Below, piece by piece: positions 15,974-25,562 of a stretch of 59,972 bases of DNA (position 1 is its first letter; each line of letters begins with the position of its first letter). Location: the NCBI RefSeq assembly GCF_004349105.1, contig NZ_SMLB01000035.1:1-59972 (forward strand). The letters are read 5' to 3'. This stretch comes from Jiangella aurantiaca. Lineage in GTDB: Bacteria; Actinomycetota; Actinomycetes; Jiangellales; Jiangellaceae. Below the pieces are notes generated by a model. That model saw only the letters and a program-made list of their open reading frames with translations. It was not told the origin of the DNA and searched no databases. The translations under genes and the position numbers were made by a program.

Positions 15974-17710
15974 CTATTCGACGAGCTTGCCCTCGGTGGA
16001 GACGTCCTGGATGTGACCGGCGATCTCGGCGGGCACCGGCGGGATCTCCTCACGGACGACGCCCGCGGCGGGCGACCACACGAGGTTGACGCGCAGCGCG
16101 GGATCGAGCTCGGGATAGTCGCTGCGGTTGTGGCAGCCGCGCGTCTCGCGGCGCTCGAGCGCGGCCTCGAGCGTCGCCCGGGCGGCCAGCGCGGACGCCT
16201 TCAGGTCGAAGGCGTGGGCGAGGTCCTGGAACCCGGCGATGTCGGGGTGGATGCCGACGTCGCTCATCCGCGCCTCGATCCGGTCGAGCTCGGCGAGCCC
16301 CGCCTTGAGGCCGGCCTCGTCGCGGACGACGCCGGCGTGCTCGGTCATGGTGTCGCGGATCGCCCGCTGCAGCGCGCGCACGTTCTCGGGGCCGTCGGCC
16401 GCCAGGAGGTCATCGATCTCGGCGCGGGCCAGCGCCACCGCCTCGGCCGAGCGGCGCTGGGCGTCGAGGCCGGCGGAGTGCGCGACGGCGGCCCGGCCCA
16501 CGAGGCGGCCGAAGACGAGCAGCTCGATGAGGGAGTTGCCGCCGAGCCGGTTGGCGCCGTGCAGCCCGCTGGAGGCCTCGCCGATCGCGTACAGGCCGTC
16601 GACGTCGGTGCCGTGGTCCTCGGGCCGGACCCACACGCCGCCCATCGAGTAGTGCGCGGTCGGCGCGACCTCGATCGGGTCGGTGGTGATGTCGAGCATC
16701 TGGACCTCGAGCATCGTCTGGTAGACGCGCGGCAGCCGGGTCATGATCGTCTCGCGCGGCAGGTGTGACACGTCGAGCCAGACGCCGCCCTTCTCGGTGC
16801 CGCGTCCCTCCTTGATCTCGGTGTACGCGGCGAGTGCGACGCGGTCGCGGGTCGACAGTTCCATGCGCTCGGGGTCGTACTTCTCCATGAACCGCTCGCC
16901 GAGGGCGTTGCGCAGGATGCCGCCCTCGCCGCGGGCGGCCTCGGAGATGAGCGTCCCGGCCGCGTTCTCGGGCTCGATGATGCCGGAGGGGTGGAACTGG
17001 ACGAGCTCGGGATCGCGCAGCCGCGCGCCCGCCTCGACCGCGAGCCGGAACGAGTCGCCGGTGTTCTCGTCGCGGCGCGAGGAGGTGCGGCGCCAGATCC
17101 GGTTGTGGCCGCCGGCCGCGAGGATCACGGCATCGGCGTGGATGAGGTACCGGGTGCCGTCGCGCAGGTCGAAGCCGTAGGCGCCGAAGACGACGTGGTC
17201 GCGCACGAGGATGCGGGTGACGTACACGGTGTCGAGGATCGGGATGTCCAGCTGCTCGGTGCGGCGCACCAGCGTGCGCTGGATCTCCAGCCCCGTGTAG
17301 TCGCCGGCGAACGCGGTGCGCCGGTAGGTGTGCGCCCCGAAGAAGCGCTGCGAGATGCGCCCGTCGGTCTCGCGGGCGAACTCCATCCCGTACCGCTCGA
17401 GGTCGCGGATGCCGCGCTCGGCACCCCGCGTGACGATCTCGACCGTGTGCGGGTTGGCGAGGAAGTAGCTCTCCTTGATCGTGTCGGCGGCGTGCTGCTG
17501 CCAGCTGTCGTCGGCGTCGATGGTGCCGAGCGCGGCGTTGATGCCGCCGGCCGCGAGCGCGGTATGGGCGTCCTGGCGCGGCCGCTTGCCGACGGCGAGC
17601 ACGTCGACGCCCTGCTCGGCGACCTCGATGGCCGCCCGCAGGCCCGACCCTCCCGTGCCGATGACGAGCACCGTGGTGGACAGCTGCCGTTCGCCTGTCG
17701 ATCCGTTCAT
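15974..17710 (-). CDS. SdhA/FrdA-like FAD-binding flavoprotein
   Basis: The 578-residue flavoprotein has an N-terminal dinucleotide fold (VLVIGTGGSGLRAAIE), and the segment DAHTALAAGGINAALG places His49 where succinate dehydrogenase/fumarate reductase bind FAD covalently. Aspartate oxidases lack that His. The substrate region FHPSGI, the THYSMGG-like AHYSMGGVWV and ASSGLHGANRLGGNSL are also present, as is the C-terminal helical domain with RRETRGCHNRSDYP. Length is normal for the family. No iron-sulfur (SdhB) or membrane-anchor gene adjoins it, so it is either an orphan subunit or a soluble oxidoreductase of unknown acceptor. The gene is divergent from a LysR regulator. Confidence 0.85.
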   Translation of the reverse strand: MNGSTGERQLSTTVLVIGTGGSGLRAAIEVAEQGVDVLAVGKRPRQDAHTALAAGGINAALGTIDADDSWQQHAADTIKESYFLANPHTVEIVTRGAERGIRDLERYGMEFARETDGRISQRFFGAHTYRRTAFAGDYTGLEIQRTLVRRTEQLDIPILDTVYVTRILVRDHVVFGAYGFDLRDGTRYLIHADAVILAAGGHNRIWRRTSSRRDENTGDSFRLAVEAGARLRDPELVQFHPSGIIEPENAAGTLISEAARGEGGILRNALGERFMEKYDPERMELSTRDRVALAAYTEIKEGRGTEKGGVWLDVSHLPRETIMTRLPRVYQTMLEVQMLDITTDPIEVAPTAHYSMGGVWVRPEDHGTDVDGLYAIGEASSGLHGANRLGGNSLIELLVFGRLVGRAAVAHSAGLDAQRRSAEAVALARAEIDDLLAADGPENVRALQRAIRDTMTEHAGVVRDEAGLKAGLAELDRIEARMSDVGIHPDIAGFQDLAHAFDLKASALAARATLEAALERRETRGCHNRSDYPELDPALRVNLVWSPAAGVVREEIPPVPAEIAGHIQDVSTEGKLVE

Positions 17711-17734
17711 ATCTCCACGCTAGGTGGGCTCGTG

Positions 17735-17780
17735 CAATGACGCCAATGCATTGTTCGAGTGATTTCGATGTGCTTAGGCT
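17735..17780 (+). promoter_or_regulatory. LysR promoter with overlapping LysR-type palindrome
   Basis: TTGTTC (17751-17756) and TAGGCT (17775-17780) are separated by 18 bases, which gives a good housekeeping promoter for the LysR gene. The palindrome CAATGCATTG (17744-17753) overlaps the -35, and a CAATG half-site lies upstream at 17735. Its position between divergent genes suits LysR autorepression and control of the flavoprotein gene. Confidence 0.5.
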
Positions 17781-17786
17781 ATGGTC

Positions 17787-18752
17787 ATGAACCTCGAGCA
17801 ACTGCGCGGCTTCGTCGAGGTCGCCCGGCTCGGCCACTTCACGCGGGCCGCGGAGCACCTGCACCTGGCGCAGCCATCGCTCAGCCGGCAGATCGCGTCG
17901 CTGGAGCACGAGCTCGGCGCCGAGCTGTTCCACCGCGCCCGCGGCCACATCTCGCTCACCGCGGCCGGCGAGGCGCTGCTGCCGCTGGCCCGGCGCATGC
18001 TGGCCGACGCCGACTCCGTCCGCCGCGAGATGGCCGAGCTCGCCGGGTTGCGGCGCGGACGGGTCCGGCTGGGCGCCACACCCACGCTGTGCATCAGCCT
18101 GGTCGCCGAGGCGCTCAGCGCCTTCCACGGCGCCCATCCGGGCATCGAGCTGCACCTCACGGAGGGCGGCTCGCGCAGCCTGATCGACGAGCTGGCCGAA
18201 GGTGCGCTCGACCTCGCGCTCATCACCGCGTCCGAGGGACGGCCGGGCGGCGGCGCGAGCCTCACCCGCACTCCCCTGCTCACCGAGGAGCTGGTGGTCA
18301 TCTCGTCCGCCGCGCGGCCGCCCGTCACCGCGGAGAAGGCGATCGGCCTGGAGCAGCTGGCGCGGCTCCCCCAGATCGTCTTCCACGAGAGCTACGACCT
18401 GCGGGTCACGACCGAGGCGGCCTTCCGCGCCGCCGGGCTCACGCCGTCGGTGGTGCTCGAAGGGGCCGAGATGGACGCGGTGCTGCGGTTCGTCGAGCGC
18501 GGCCTGGGCGTCGCCGTCGTTCCCGCGATGGTGCTGCTCGACCGCCCGGGGCTCCGCTCCGTGCGCCTCACGAAACCGCGGCTGACCCGCACCGTCAGCC
18601 TGGCCCACCGATCCGACGTCACCCCGACCCGAGCGGCCGAGGCGATGCAGCACGTGATCGTCGCCACCGCCGACGCGCTGGCAGCCGGCAGCGCGCTGAT
18701 CAGTCCGGCGCGGGCTCCGGGTCGGGGCCGCCGGTCCACACCCAGCGGGTGA
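17787..18752 (+). CDS. LysR family transcriptional regulator
   Basis: This is a full-length LysR regulator of 321 residues with an N-terminal winged helix (NLEQLRGFVEVARLGHFTRA, SLSRQIASLEHELGAELF) and a two-lobed effector domain from about residue 90 (RLGATPTLCISLVAEALSAF, HESYDLRV, GLGVAVVPAMVL). Of two in-frame ATGs I chose the second (17787). It gives the usual MNLEQL start and lies 6 bases after a TAGGCT -10, consistent with leaderless mRNA. It is divergent from the SdhA-like gene and probably controls it. The last 53 bases overlap the convergent PNPOx gene, which is why the C-terminus is Arg/Pro-rich and atypical. Confidence 0.93.
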   Translation: MNLEQLRGFVEVARLGHFTRAAEHLHLAQPSLSRQIASLEHELGAELFHRARGHISLTAAGEALLPLARRMLADADSVRREMAELAGLRRGRVRLGATPTLCISLVAEALSAFHGAHPGIELHLTEGGSRSLIDELAEGALDLALITASEGRPGGGASLTRTPLLTEELVVISSAARPPVTAEKAIGLEQLARLPQIVFHESYDLRVTTEAAFRAAGLTPSVVLEGAEMDAVLRFVERGLGVAVVPAMVLLDRPGLRSVRLTKPRLTRTVSLAHRSDVTPTRAAEAMQHVIVATADALAAGSALISPARAPGRGRRSTPSG

Positions 18753-19176
18753 ACGTCGGCCCGGTCAGCGCCTCCCACCAGGCCAGCGCGCGCTCCGGAC
18801 GCAGCTCCCAGAGCCGGTTCGGCGCGTCCATGTCCAGCCGGTAGGCGTGGCCGTCGGGCGTGACGTATTTGGCCGCCATGGCGGCGTCGATCCGCGACCG
18901 CACCGCGTCGTCGTCGACCCGCACCGTCGTCCCCTCGACCACCAGCACGTCGTGCCCGCCGTCGAGGTGGACGGAGGCCCGCGGCTCGGCGGTGAGGTTG
19001 CGGCCCTTCACCGAGGCCGGGTCGGTGCTGAAGTACAGGCGGCCGTCCTGCCAGACGCCCCACAGCGGCACCACGTGCGGGCGGCCGTCGGGACGGGTGG
19101 TACACAGCCAGTAGTCGGTGGCGCGTTCCAGGCGGCGGCGATGCAGCGGCCACGGGACGCGATGGGTGGCGGTCAT
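18700..19176 (-). CDS. Pyridoxamine 5'-phosphate oxidase-like flavin/F420-binding protein
   Basis: The 158-residue protein has the split-barrel fold of the PNPOx-like superfamily. DYWLCTTRPDGRPHVVPLWGVW near residue 22 and KGRNLTAEPRASVHL near 58 are the cofactor-binding strands. Actinobacterial members often bind F420 or FMN and act as general reductases. No substrate can be named. The 3' end overlaps the LysR gene on the other strand by 53 bases. Confidence 0.88.
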   Translation of the reverse strand: MTATHRVPWPLHRRRLERATDYWLCTTRPDGRPHVVPLWGVWQDGRLYFSTDPASVKGRNLTAEPRASVHLDGGHDVLVVEGTTVRVDDDAVRSRIDAAMAAKYVTPDGHAYRLDMDAPNRLWELRPERALAWWEALTGPTFTRWVWTGGPDPEPAPD

Positions 19177-19235
19177 GGACGCACCCTCTCATCCCGCGCC
19201 GACAGCGTGGCCGGCACGGGAGGAGGGCGCCGGCG

Positions 19236-20684
<1,449 letters not shown>

Positions 20685-20702
20685 TTACGCATGATTATGC
20701 AA
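20685..20702. promoter_or_regulatory. ARG box (ArgR operator) upstream of argG
   Basis: TTACGCATGATTATGCAA fits the actinobacterial ARG box consensus (AWTGCAT-RWWY-ATGCAWT) with only two or so deviations and lies 19 bases upstream of the argG start. A second half-site, TATGCAGG, lies between it and the gene (20676-20683). Arginine-dependent repression of argG is expected. Confidence 0.7.
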
Positions 20703-20974
20703 GCGGGAGCCCCCGTGATCTGCCGCACCCCACTCCCGGCCGCCGCTCGCGCCCGGGCTCACGGTGGGCCGGCGGCTCGGTTGGCCGGGCGGCGTGCGTA
20801 TGGCGTTCGTCGGCGGACGCGTCGGGGTCGTACCGTTCGCCGTCGCCTCGGCTTGCCGTTGCCCAGCGGTGAACGCCTTGATCATGTTCCCTCGCGGTCG
20901 CCGACACGCCGCCAGGGAACATGATCAAGGAAACGGCAGCCAACAGCCGACGTCGCAGACCTCGGCGAGTGCGC
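20703..20974. other. Gene-free region with one strong inverted repeat
   Basis: These 272 bases between argG and the ArsR-like gene contain the inverted repeat at 20876-20930 and no convincing reading frame. Short frames here have poor codon use and no ribosome-binding site. The right part should contain the ArsR-like gene's transcription end. Confidence 0.5.
20876..20930. repeat. Perfect 17-bp inverted repeat with GATCATG core
   Basis: The arms CCTTGATCATGTTCCCT (20876-20892) and its exact complement (20914-20930) enclose a 21-base loop. The layout resembles the repeats at 3777 and 12890 (TTGATC arms, low-GC stem, non-coding location), but the sequence differs. It lies 45 bases past the ArsR-like gene stop and probably ends that transcript. 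Confidence 0.75.
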
Positions 20975-21532
20975 CTACTCCTCCGGGTCGGGCAGCGCCG
21001 GGTGCTCCGTCGGGTACAACCCCGCCACGAAGCCGAAGACGGTCTCGCCCGAACGCGGGATGATGCTGAACTCGCGCACCAACTCCAGCACCTTCTCCCA
21101 GAACTCCATCGCCCGATCCCGCGGAATGCGGGCGTGCCGATGGATGCTCATCAGCACGTCCGCCTCGTACGCCGCCCGCGCCTCGGCCGCTGCGACGGAG
21201 AGGTCGTTCTCCCAGATCACCGGGTGGTCGATTTTTCCGATGCGGAACAGCCGCGCCGTGCGACCGTAGTAACGCTCGTCGATCGCCCGCACGCGCCGGG
21301 TCCGTACTACCCGCAGCAGACCGGCGTCGACCAGCACGCCGACATGGTGGGCGACGGTGCTCTTGGGACGGCCGATCGCCGTGGCCAGCTCGGACACCGT
21401 CGCGGCCCGCTCGAGGACCAGATCGAGGATGGTCGATCGCAGCGGATCGGACATCGCGCGCAGCTGGGCGGGCGCCGTCACGACGGCCTGGTCGTCCAGC
21501 TCGTAGTCGGGCATCGCGCGATCGATCGACAT
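20975..21532 (-). CDS. ArsR/winged-helix transcriptional regulator
   Basis: The 185-residue protein has a single winged helix-turn-helix near the N-terminus (LRAMSDPLRSTILDLVLERAATVSELATAI, then RPKSTVAHHVGVLVDAGLL). About 90 C-terminal residues are of a helical effector type seen in actinobacterial ArsR-like repressors. No metal-binding Cys motif is visible, so it is unlikely to sense metals. It is divergent from the hydrolase operon at 21608 and likely represses it through the palindrome between them. Confidence 0.88.
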   Translation of the reverse strand: MSIDRAMPDYELDDQAVVTAPAQLRAMSDPLRSTILDLVLERAATVSELATAIGRPKSTVAHHVGVLVDAGLLRVVRTRRVRAIDERYYGRTARLFRIGKIDHPVIWENDLSVAAAEARAAYEADVLMSIHRHARIPRDRAMEFWEKVLELVREFSIIPRSGETVFGFVAGLYPTEHPALPDPEE

Positions 21533-21558
21533 TTCCGGTCCGTTCCACTAGTTTGGAT

Positions 21559-21578
21559 TGATCCGCACTTCTGGATCA
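21559..21578. promoter_or_regulatory. Palindromic candidate operator of the ArsR-like regulator
   Basis: TGATCC (21559-21564) and GGATCA (21573-21578) form a perfect inverted repeat with an 8-base spacer, in the 75-base gap between divergent genes. It is 26 bases from the regulator start and 29 from the hydrolase start. Its position fits simultaneous control of both. Confidence 0.45.
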
Positions 21579-21607
21579 TACAGGCCACACCCGAGAGGCG
21601 ACCGACC

Positions 21608-22312
21608 ATGCACATCGTTCTGATCCCCGGGCTCTGGCTCGACGGCTCGTCGTGGGACCAGGTGGTCCCCATCCTCGAGCAGGCCGGGCACACGACGCAC
21701 CCGCTCACTCTCCCCGGCATGGAGTCCAAGGACGCCGACCGCTCGGCCGTCACGCTGCAGGACCACGTCGACGCGGTCGTGGCGGCGATCGACGCGGTAC
21801 CGGAGGACGAGGGCAAGGTGCTGGTGGTCGGGCACTCGCTCGGCTCGGCGCTGGCCTACGCCGCCGCCGACGCGCGGCCGGACCGCGTCGCCCGCACCGT
21901 CTACATCGGCGGGTTCCCGGCGAAGGACGGCGAGCCGCTCGGCGCGTTCGCCGCCGAGAACGGCGAGATCCCGCTGCCCAGCTGGGAGGACATCGGCGAG
22001 GACGACCTGAAGGACCTCGACGACGCCGCCCGCGCCGACTTCCGCTCCCGGGCGATCCCGTCGCCCGAGCAGGTCACCACCGACCCGGTCCGGCTCACCG
22101 ACGACCGCCGTTACGACGTCCCGGCCACCGTCATCTGCCCGGAGTTCTCCGCCGGCCAGCTGCGCGCCTGGATCGACGCCGGCGAGCCGCCCGTGCAGGA
22201 GTTCACCAGGCTCCGCGACGTCGAGTACGTCGACCTGCCGACCGGGCACTGGCCGCAGTTCAGCCGGCCCGAGAACCTCGGCCGGGCCATCAACGACGCC
22301 GCGGCGCGATGA
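21608..22312 (+). CDS. Alpha/beta hydrolase (esterase-like)
   Basis: The 234-residue enzyme has oxyanion strand MHIVLIPGLWLDGSSWD, nucleophile elbow GHSLGSA (Ser near 79) and the terminal histidine in PTGHWPQFS. The acidic residue probably lies near CPEFSAGQ. It resembles small salicylate-esterase-like hydrolases of unknown substrate. It is the first gene of a three-gene unit with DinB and PCD-VOC proteins, and its stop codon overlaps the next start as ATGA. The divergent ArsR-like gene suggests inducible expression. Confidence 0.9.
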   Translation: MHIVLIPGLWLDGSSWDQVVPILEQAGHTTHPLTLPGMESKDADRSAVTLQDHVDAVVAAIDAVPEDEGKVLVVGHSLGSALAYAAADARPDRVARTVYIGGFPAKDGEPLGAFAAENGEIPLPSWEDIGEDDLKDLDDAARADFRSRAIPSPEQVTTDPVRLTDDRRYDVPATVICPEFSAGQLRAWIDAGEPPVQEFTRLRDVEYVDLPTGHWPQFSRPENLGRAINDAAAR

Positions 22313-22848
22313 CGGTCACCGACGAGCACGGCCGGCCGGAGCCGCCGGTCGACGGCGACGAGCTCGCGACGCTGACCGGCTTCCTCGACTACCAGCGCGC
22401 GACGCTGGCGTGGAAGTGCCGCGGCCTCGACAGCGCGGGGCTGAACGCCACCGTCGGCGCGTCCACGATGACGCTCGGCGGGCTGCTCAAGCACCTCGCC
22501 TTCGTCGAGGACGACTGGTTCACCCGCAGTCTGTTCGACCGCGAGCGCAGCGCCCCATGGAACGACGTCGACTGGGCCGCCGACAACGACTGGGACTGGC
22601 ACTCCGCCACCGACGACACGCCGGAGCACCTGTTCGCGCTCTGGGAGGAGGCGGTCGCGCGGTCCCGGACGAACCTCGCCGAAGCGCTCACGTACGGCGG
22701 CCTCGACCAGCCGGCGAAGCGCACCTGGCCCGACGGCCGTGCCCCCAGCGTGCGCTGGATCCTCACCCACATGATCGAGGAGTACGCGCGGCACAACGGC
22801 CACGCCGACCTCCTCCGCGAATCCGTCGACGGCAGTACCGGAGAGTGA
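22309..22848 (+). CDS. DinB family (DUF664) protein
   Basis: The 179-residue protein matches the four-helix DinB/YfiT-like fold. It starts with LTGFLDYQRATLAWKCRGLD, has the metal-site motif LGGLLKHLAFVEDDWF (His near 63) and ends with WILTHMIEEYARHNGHADLLRE, with two further metal-ligand histidines. In actinobacteria such proteins are often mycothiol-dependent enzymes, but no reaction can be assigned here. It is translationally coupled to the hydrolase. Confidence 0.92.
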   Translation: MTVTDEHGRPEPPVDGDELATLTGFLDYQRATLAWKCRGLDSAGLNATVGASTMTLGGLLKHLAFVEDDWFTRSLFDRERSAPWNDVDWAADNDWDWHSATDDTPEHLFALWEEAVARSRTNLAEALTYGGLDQPAKRTWPDGRAPSVRWILTHMIEEYARHNGHADLLRESVDGSTGE

Positions 22849-22849
22849 C

Positions 22850-23515
22850 ATGGCCACACCCATCACCGCACGCGCGTTCCACGAGGACGAGACCACCCAG
22901 GACTGGCGGGTCGTCGGCGACGGCGCCTGCGCGGTCTTCCGCACCGGCTCCTTCGCCGACGGCGCCCGGCTCGCCCAGGCCCTCGCCGCGGCCGTCCCCG
23001 ACGCCGGGCCGCACCATCCCGACGTCGACCTGCAGCGTGACACCGTCACCGTCCGGCTGATCACCGTCACCGACCATTACACGGGCCTCACCGACCGCGA
23101 CCTCGATCTGGCGCGGCGGATCTCCGCGGTCGCCCGCGAGCAGGGGCTCGCCGCCGAGCCGGCCCTGGTCCAGACGGTCCAGCTGACCATCGACGCGCTG
23201 GTCAGCGCGGACGTGATGCCGTTCTGGGCGGCTGTGCTCGGCTACGAGCGGCGCGCCGACAACCCCGACGAGGACCTCGTCGACCCGCGCTGGCGCGGCG
23301 CGTCGATCTGGTTCCAGGACATGGACGCGCCCCGCCCGCAGCGCAACCGCATCCACGTCGACGTCTGGGTGCCGCCGGAGCTCGCCGAGGAGCGCGTCGC
23401 GGCGGCGCTGGCCGCCGGCGGCACGCTGATCCGCGACAAGTCACCCACCTGGTGGACGCTCGCCGACGCCGAGGGCAACGAGGTCGACGTCGCCACGGTC
23501 GCCGGGCGCGACTGA
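22850..23515 (+). CDS. 4a-hydroxytetrahydrobiopterin dehydratase-like/VOC fusion
   Basis: This is a two-domain protein of 221 residues. Residues about 12-98 match pterin-4a-carbinolamine dehydratase, with PHHPDVDLQRDTVTVRL and HYTGLTDRDLDLARRIS. Residues about 105-220 form a VOC (glyoxalase-like) domain. The His-His-Pro active motif is retained. The fusion occurs in other actinobacteria but its physiological substrate is unknown. The start follows the DinB stop by one base, so the three genes form one operon ending at the strong hairpin at 23519. Confidence 0.85.
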   Translation: MATPITARAFHEDETTQDWRVVGDGACAVFRTGSFADGARLAQALAAAVPDAGPHHPDVDLQRDTVTVRLITVTDHYTGLTDRDLDLARRISAVAREQGLAAEPALVQTVQLTIDALVSADVMPFWAAVLGYERRADNPDEDLVDPRWRGASIWFQDMDAPRPQRNRIHVDVWVPPELAEERVAAALAAGGTLIRDKSPTWWTLADAEGNEVDVATVAGRD

Positions 23516-23518
23516 CGG

Positions 23519-23563
23519 GGGTCCGGCGCCGCGCATCCGCCCGGAGTGCGCGGCGCCGGACCC
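23519..23563. terminator. Strong bidirectional terminator hairpin
   Basis: Two exactly complementary 17-base arms (23519-23535 and 23547-23563), starting GGGTCCGGCGCC, enclose an 11-base loop. They lie between the convergent PCD-VOC and phoD genes. No U-tract is present, as is normal for high-GC actinobacteria. Confidence 0.85.
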
Positions 23564-23578
23564 GGCCTTGGAGCGGGG

Positions 23579-25255
23579 TCAGCGCTGCAGGTCCGCCGTC
23601 TCGTCGACGTCGTCGACCTCGTAGACGGGACCGGCGTCGCGCTCGGCCTGCGCCCGCAGCTGCGCCGTCCGCGGCTCCTGGAACTCGACGGTGACGCCGG
23701 GCCGGCCGGCCTCGACCAGGAACTCCGCCGCCGTCCGCACCGTCGCGCCGTCCGGCTGCCAGACGGTGTCGACCAGCCGCAAGGAGCTGAGCATCCGCTC
23801 CGGCGTCACGTCGCAGACGACGTAGCCGCGCTGGTTGTCGAAGTACTTCCAGTGCGGGCTCTCCTCGGCGATCGGCCGGTAGGTGTTCTGGAACGCGACC
23901 GGGTCGGAGTTGCCGCCGGACGAGATCGAGGTGCCGGTGATCTCCGCGCCCACGACCGGCGACGACGGGTCGTCGAAGTCGGGGTGGAGGTCGGCGACCC
24001 AGGTGCAGTGCCGGTCCCCCGTCAGCACGACCGGGTTGTTCACCGCGTCGCTGCCGAACACCTCCAGCAACCGGCGGCGCTGCACGCGGTAGCCGTCCCA
24101 GTTGTCGAGGTCGAACGTGTCGACCTCGCCGGCGGTGCGGTCGTTCTGCGCCCACATCACCTGGTTGGCCAGCAGGTTCCAGCGCGTCCCGCGGTCGGTG
24201 AGGCCGTCGACCAGCCAGCGCTCCTGCTCCTCGCCGGTCATCGTCAGCGGTGCGGTCTCGGCCTGCTCCAGCGTCGACGGCTGGTCCGAGCGAAACTGCC
24301 GGGTGTCGAGGACGTGCAGGTCGACGAGGTCGCCGAACCGCAGCCGGCGGTACAGCTGCAGGTCGAGACCGCGCGGCCGGGAGCCGCTGCGCAGCGGCAT
24401 GTGCTCGTAGTAGGCCTGGAACGCGGCCTGCCGCCGGGCCCGGAACGCCTCGGGCGTCTGCAGGTCGGGATCCTGCGGGATCTCGTCGGCCCAGTTGTTG
24501 TCGACCTCGTGGTCGTCCCAGGTGACGATCCACGGGAAGCTCGCGTGCGCCGCCTGCAGGTTCGGGTCGGACCGGTACTGGGCGTGCCGGTTGCGGTACT
24601 CCACCAGCGTCATCGGCTCGCCGGTGCCCTCATGGGTGCGGACAGTGGTCGTGCGCGGCACCGACTCGTAGATGTAGTCGCCGAGGAACGCGACGAAGTC
24701 CAGGTTCTCACCGGCCAAGTGGTGATAGGCGGTGAAGTAGCCGTCCTGCCAGTTCTGGCAGCTGGCGAACGCGAACCGGACGGCGACGACGGAGCCCGCG
24801 GGCGCCGTCTTGGTGCGGCCGATCGGCGAGAGCTGGCCGCCGGCGCGGAAGCGGTAGACGTACTCCGCGCCCGGCCGCAGGCCGTCGACCTCTGCGTGGA
24901 CGCTGTGGCCGTGCTGCGGGAGCGCGACGGTCCGGCCGCGGCGGACGACCCGGGCAAAGGTGTCGTCCTCGGCGACCTCCCATTCGACGGGGTACGGGCG
25001 GTCCGGCATGCCGCCGCCGTCGAGCGGGTCCGGCGCGAGCCGGGTCCACAGGACGACGCCGCTGGGCAGCGGGTCGCCTGAGGCGACGCCGAGTGAGAAG
25101 ACACCGTCCGGCAGCGTGCCGCCGGTACCGGGCGCCGCGGCGTATGCGCCGTCGACGCGGATGAGGGACGGGACGGTAGCGGCCGCGGCGGCGGCCGCGC
25201 CGAGGCCGGTGACGAAGAGACGCCGGGACAGGGGACGCTGGGGGGAGACATCCAT
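23579..25255 (-). CDS. phoD: PhoD-type alkaline phosphatase
   Basis: This is a secreted phosphodiesterase/phosphomonoesterase of about 558 residues. A twin-arginine signal (SRRLFVTGLG) and alanine-rich hydrophobic run begin the protein, followed by a PhoD N-terminal beta domain (FSLGVASGDPLPSGVVLWTRL). The catalytic domain shows FASCQNW, FLGDYIYE, WDDHEVDNNW, NQVMWAQ and LTGDRHCTW, the Fe/Ca-binding set of the family. It is exported folded by Tat. I chose the ATG at 25255, which has GGGAAG at suitable distance, over a GTG two codons upstream. It likely serves phosphate scavenging. No PHO box was identified. Confidence 0.94.
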   Translation of the reverse strand: MDVSPQRPLSRRLFVTGLGAAAAAAATVPSLIRVDGAYAAAPGTGGTLPDGVFSLGVASGDPLPSGVVLWTRLAPDPLDGGGMPDRPYPVEWEVAEDDTFARVVRRGRTVALPQHGHSVHAEVDGLRPGAEYVYRFRAGGQLSPIGRTKTAPAGSVVAVRFAFASCQNWQDGYFTAYHHLAGENLDFVAFLGDYIYESVPRTTTVRTHEGTGEPMTLVEYRNRHAQYRSDPNLQAAHASFPWIVTWDDHEVDNNWADEIPQDPDLQTPEAFRARRQAAFQAYYEHMPLRSGSRPRGLDLQLYRRLRFGDLVDLHVLDTRQFRSDQPSTLEQAETAPLTMTGEEQERWLVDGLTDRGTRWNLLANQVMWAQNDRTAGEVDTFDLDNWDGYRVQRRRLLEVFGSDAVNNPVVLTGDRHCTWVADLHPDFDDPSSPVVGAEITGTSISSGGNSDPVAFQNTYRPIAEESPHWKYFDNQRGYVVCDVTPERMLSSLRLVDTVWQPDGATVRTAAEFLVEAGRPGVTVEFQEPRTAQLRAQAERDAGPVYEVDDVDETADLQR

Positions 25256-25562
25256 GCGCACACGCTTCCCGTGCGGGTTGACGAGCAGTACGACGGAAGG
25301 TGACCGTCCGCTGAACGTCCCGCCGGATCACTCGTGCGGCGCGTCGAGGGCGGCCAGCAGCGGGCCGGCCAGATCGTCGGTCTGCTCCACCAGCTGCCGG
25401 CTGCTCGCCTGGATGTCCTGCACACCGCCTGCCTCCCCCGCGGTGTCACTGCGCCGCAGCGTACCGCCGGGACCTCGGGGTCCGGGATCTCGTCCTCGGG
25501 GACAGCGATCCGGCACCTCAGGTGGAGGCCCGCCACCCGCCCCGATTCCTAGCGTGCTGGAC
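25256..25562. other. Intergenic region between phoD and the D-Ala cassette
   Basis: About 300 bases hold the divergent promoters of phoD and the VanX-like gene, plus a possible 31-codon minus-strand gene (25328-25423). The right end has TAGCGT at 25550, seven bases before the VanX-like ATG and without a Shine-Dalgarno, which suggests a leaderless transcript. Confidence 0.5.
25328..25423 (-). CDS. Possible 31-residue small protein
   Basis: A GTG at 25423, preceded by an excellent GGGGGAGG at 8-base spacing, opens a 31-residue frame. It begins VQDIQASSRQLVEQTDDL and ends in LLAALDAPHE before a TGA. The composition is helical and codon third positions are GC-rich. No family was recognised, and the frame could be a gene remnant. 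It would be read in the same direction as phoD, immediately upstream of it. Confidence 0.35.
   Translation of the reverse strand: MQDIQASSRQLVEQTDDLAGPLLAALDAPHE

Noticed and set aside
20685-20943. Small minus-strand frames between argG and the ArsR-like gene
   Set aside because: They start inside the inverted repeat, have no ribosome-binding site and look like random low-complexity sequence.
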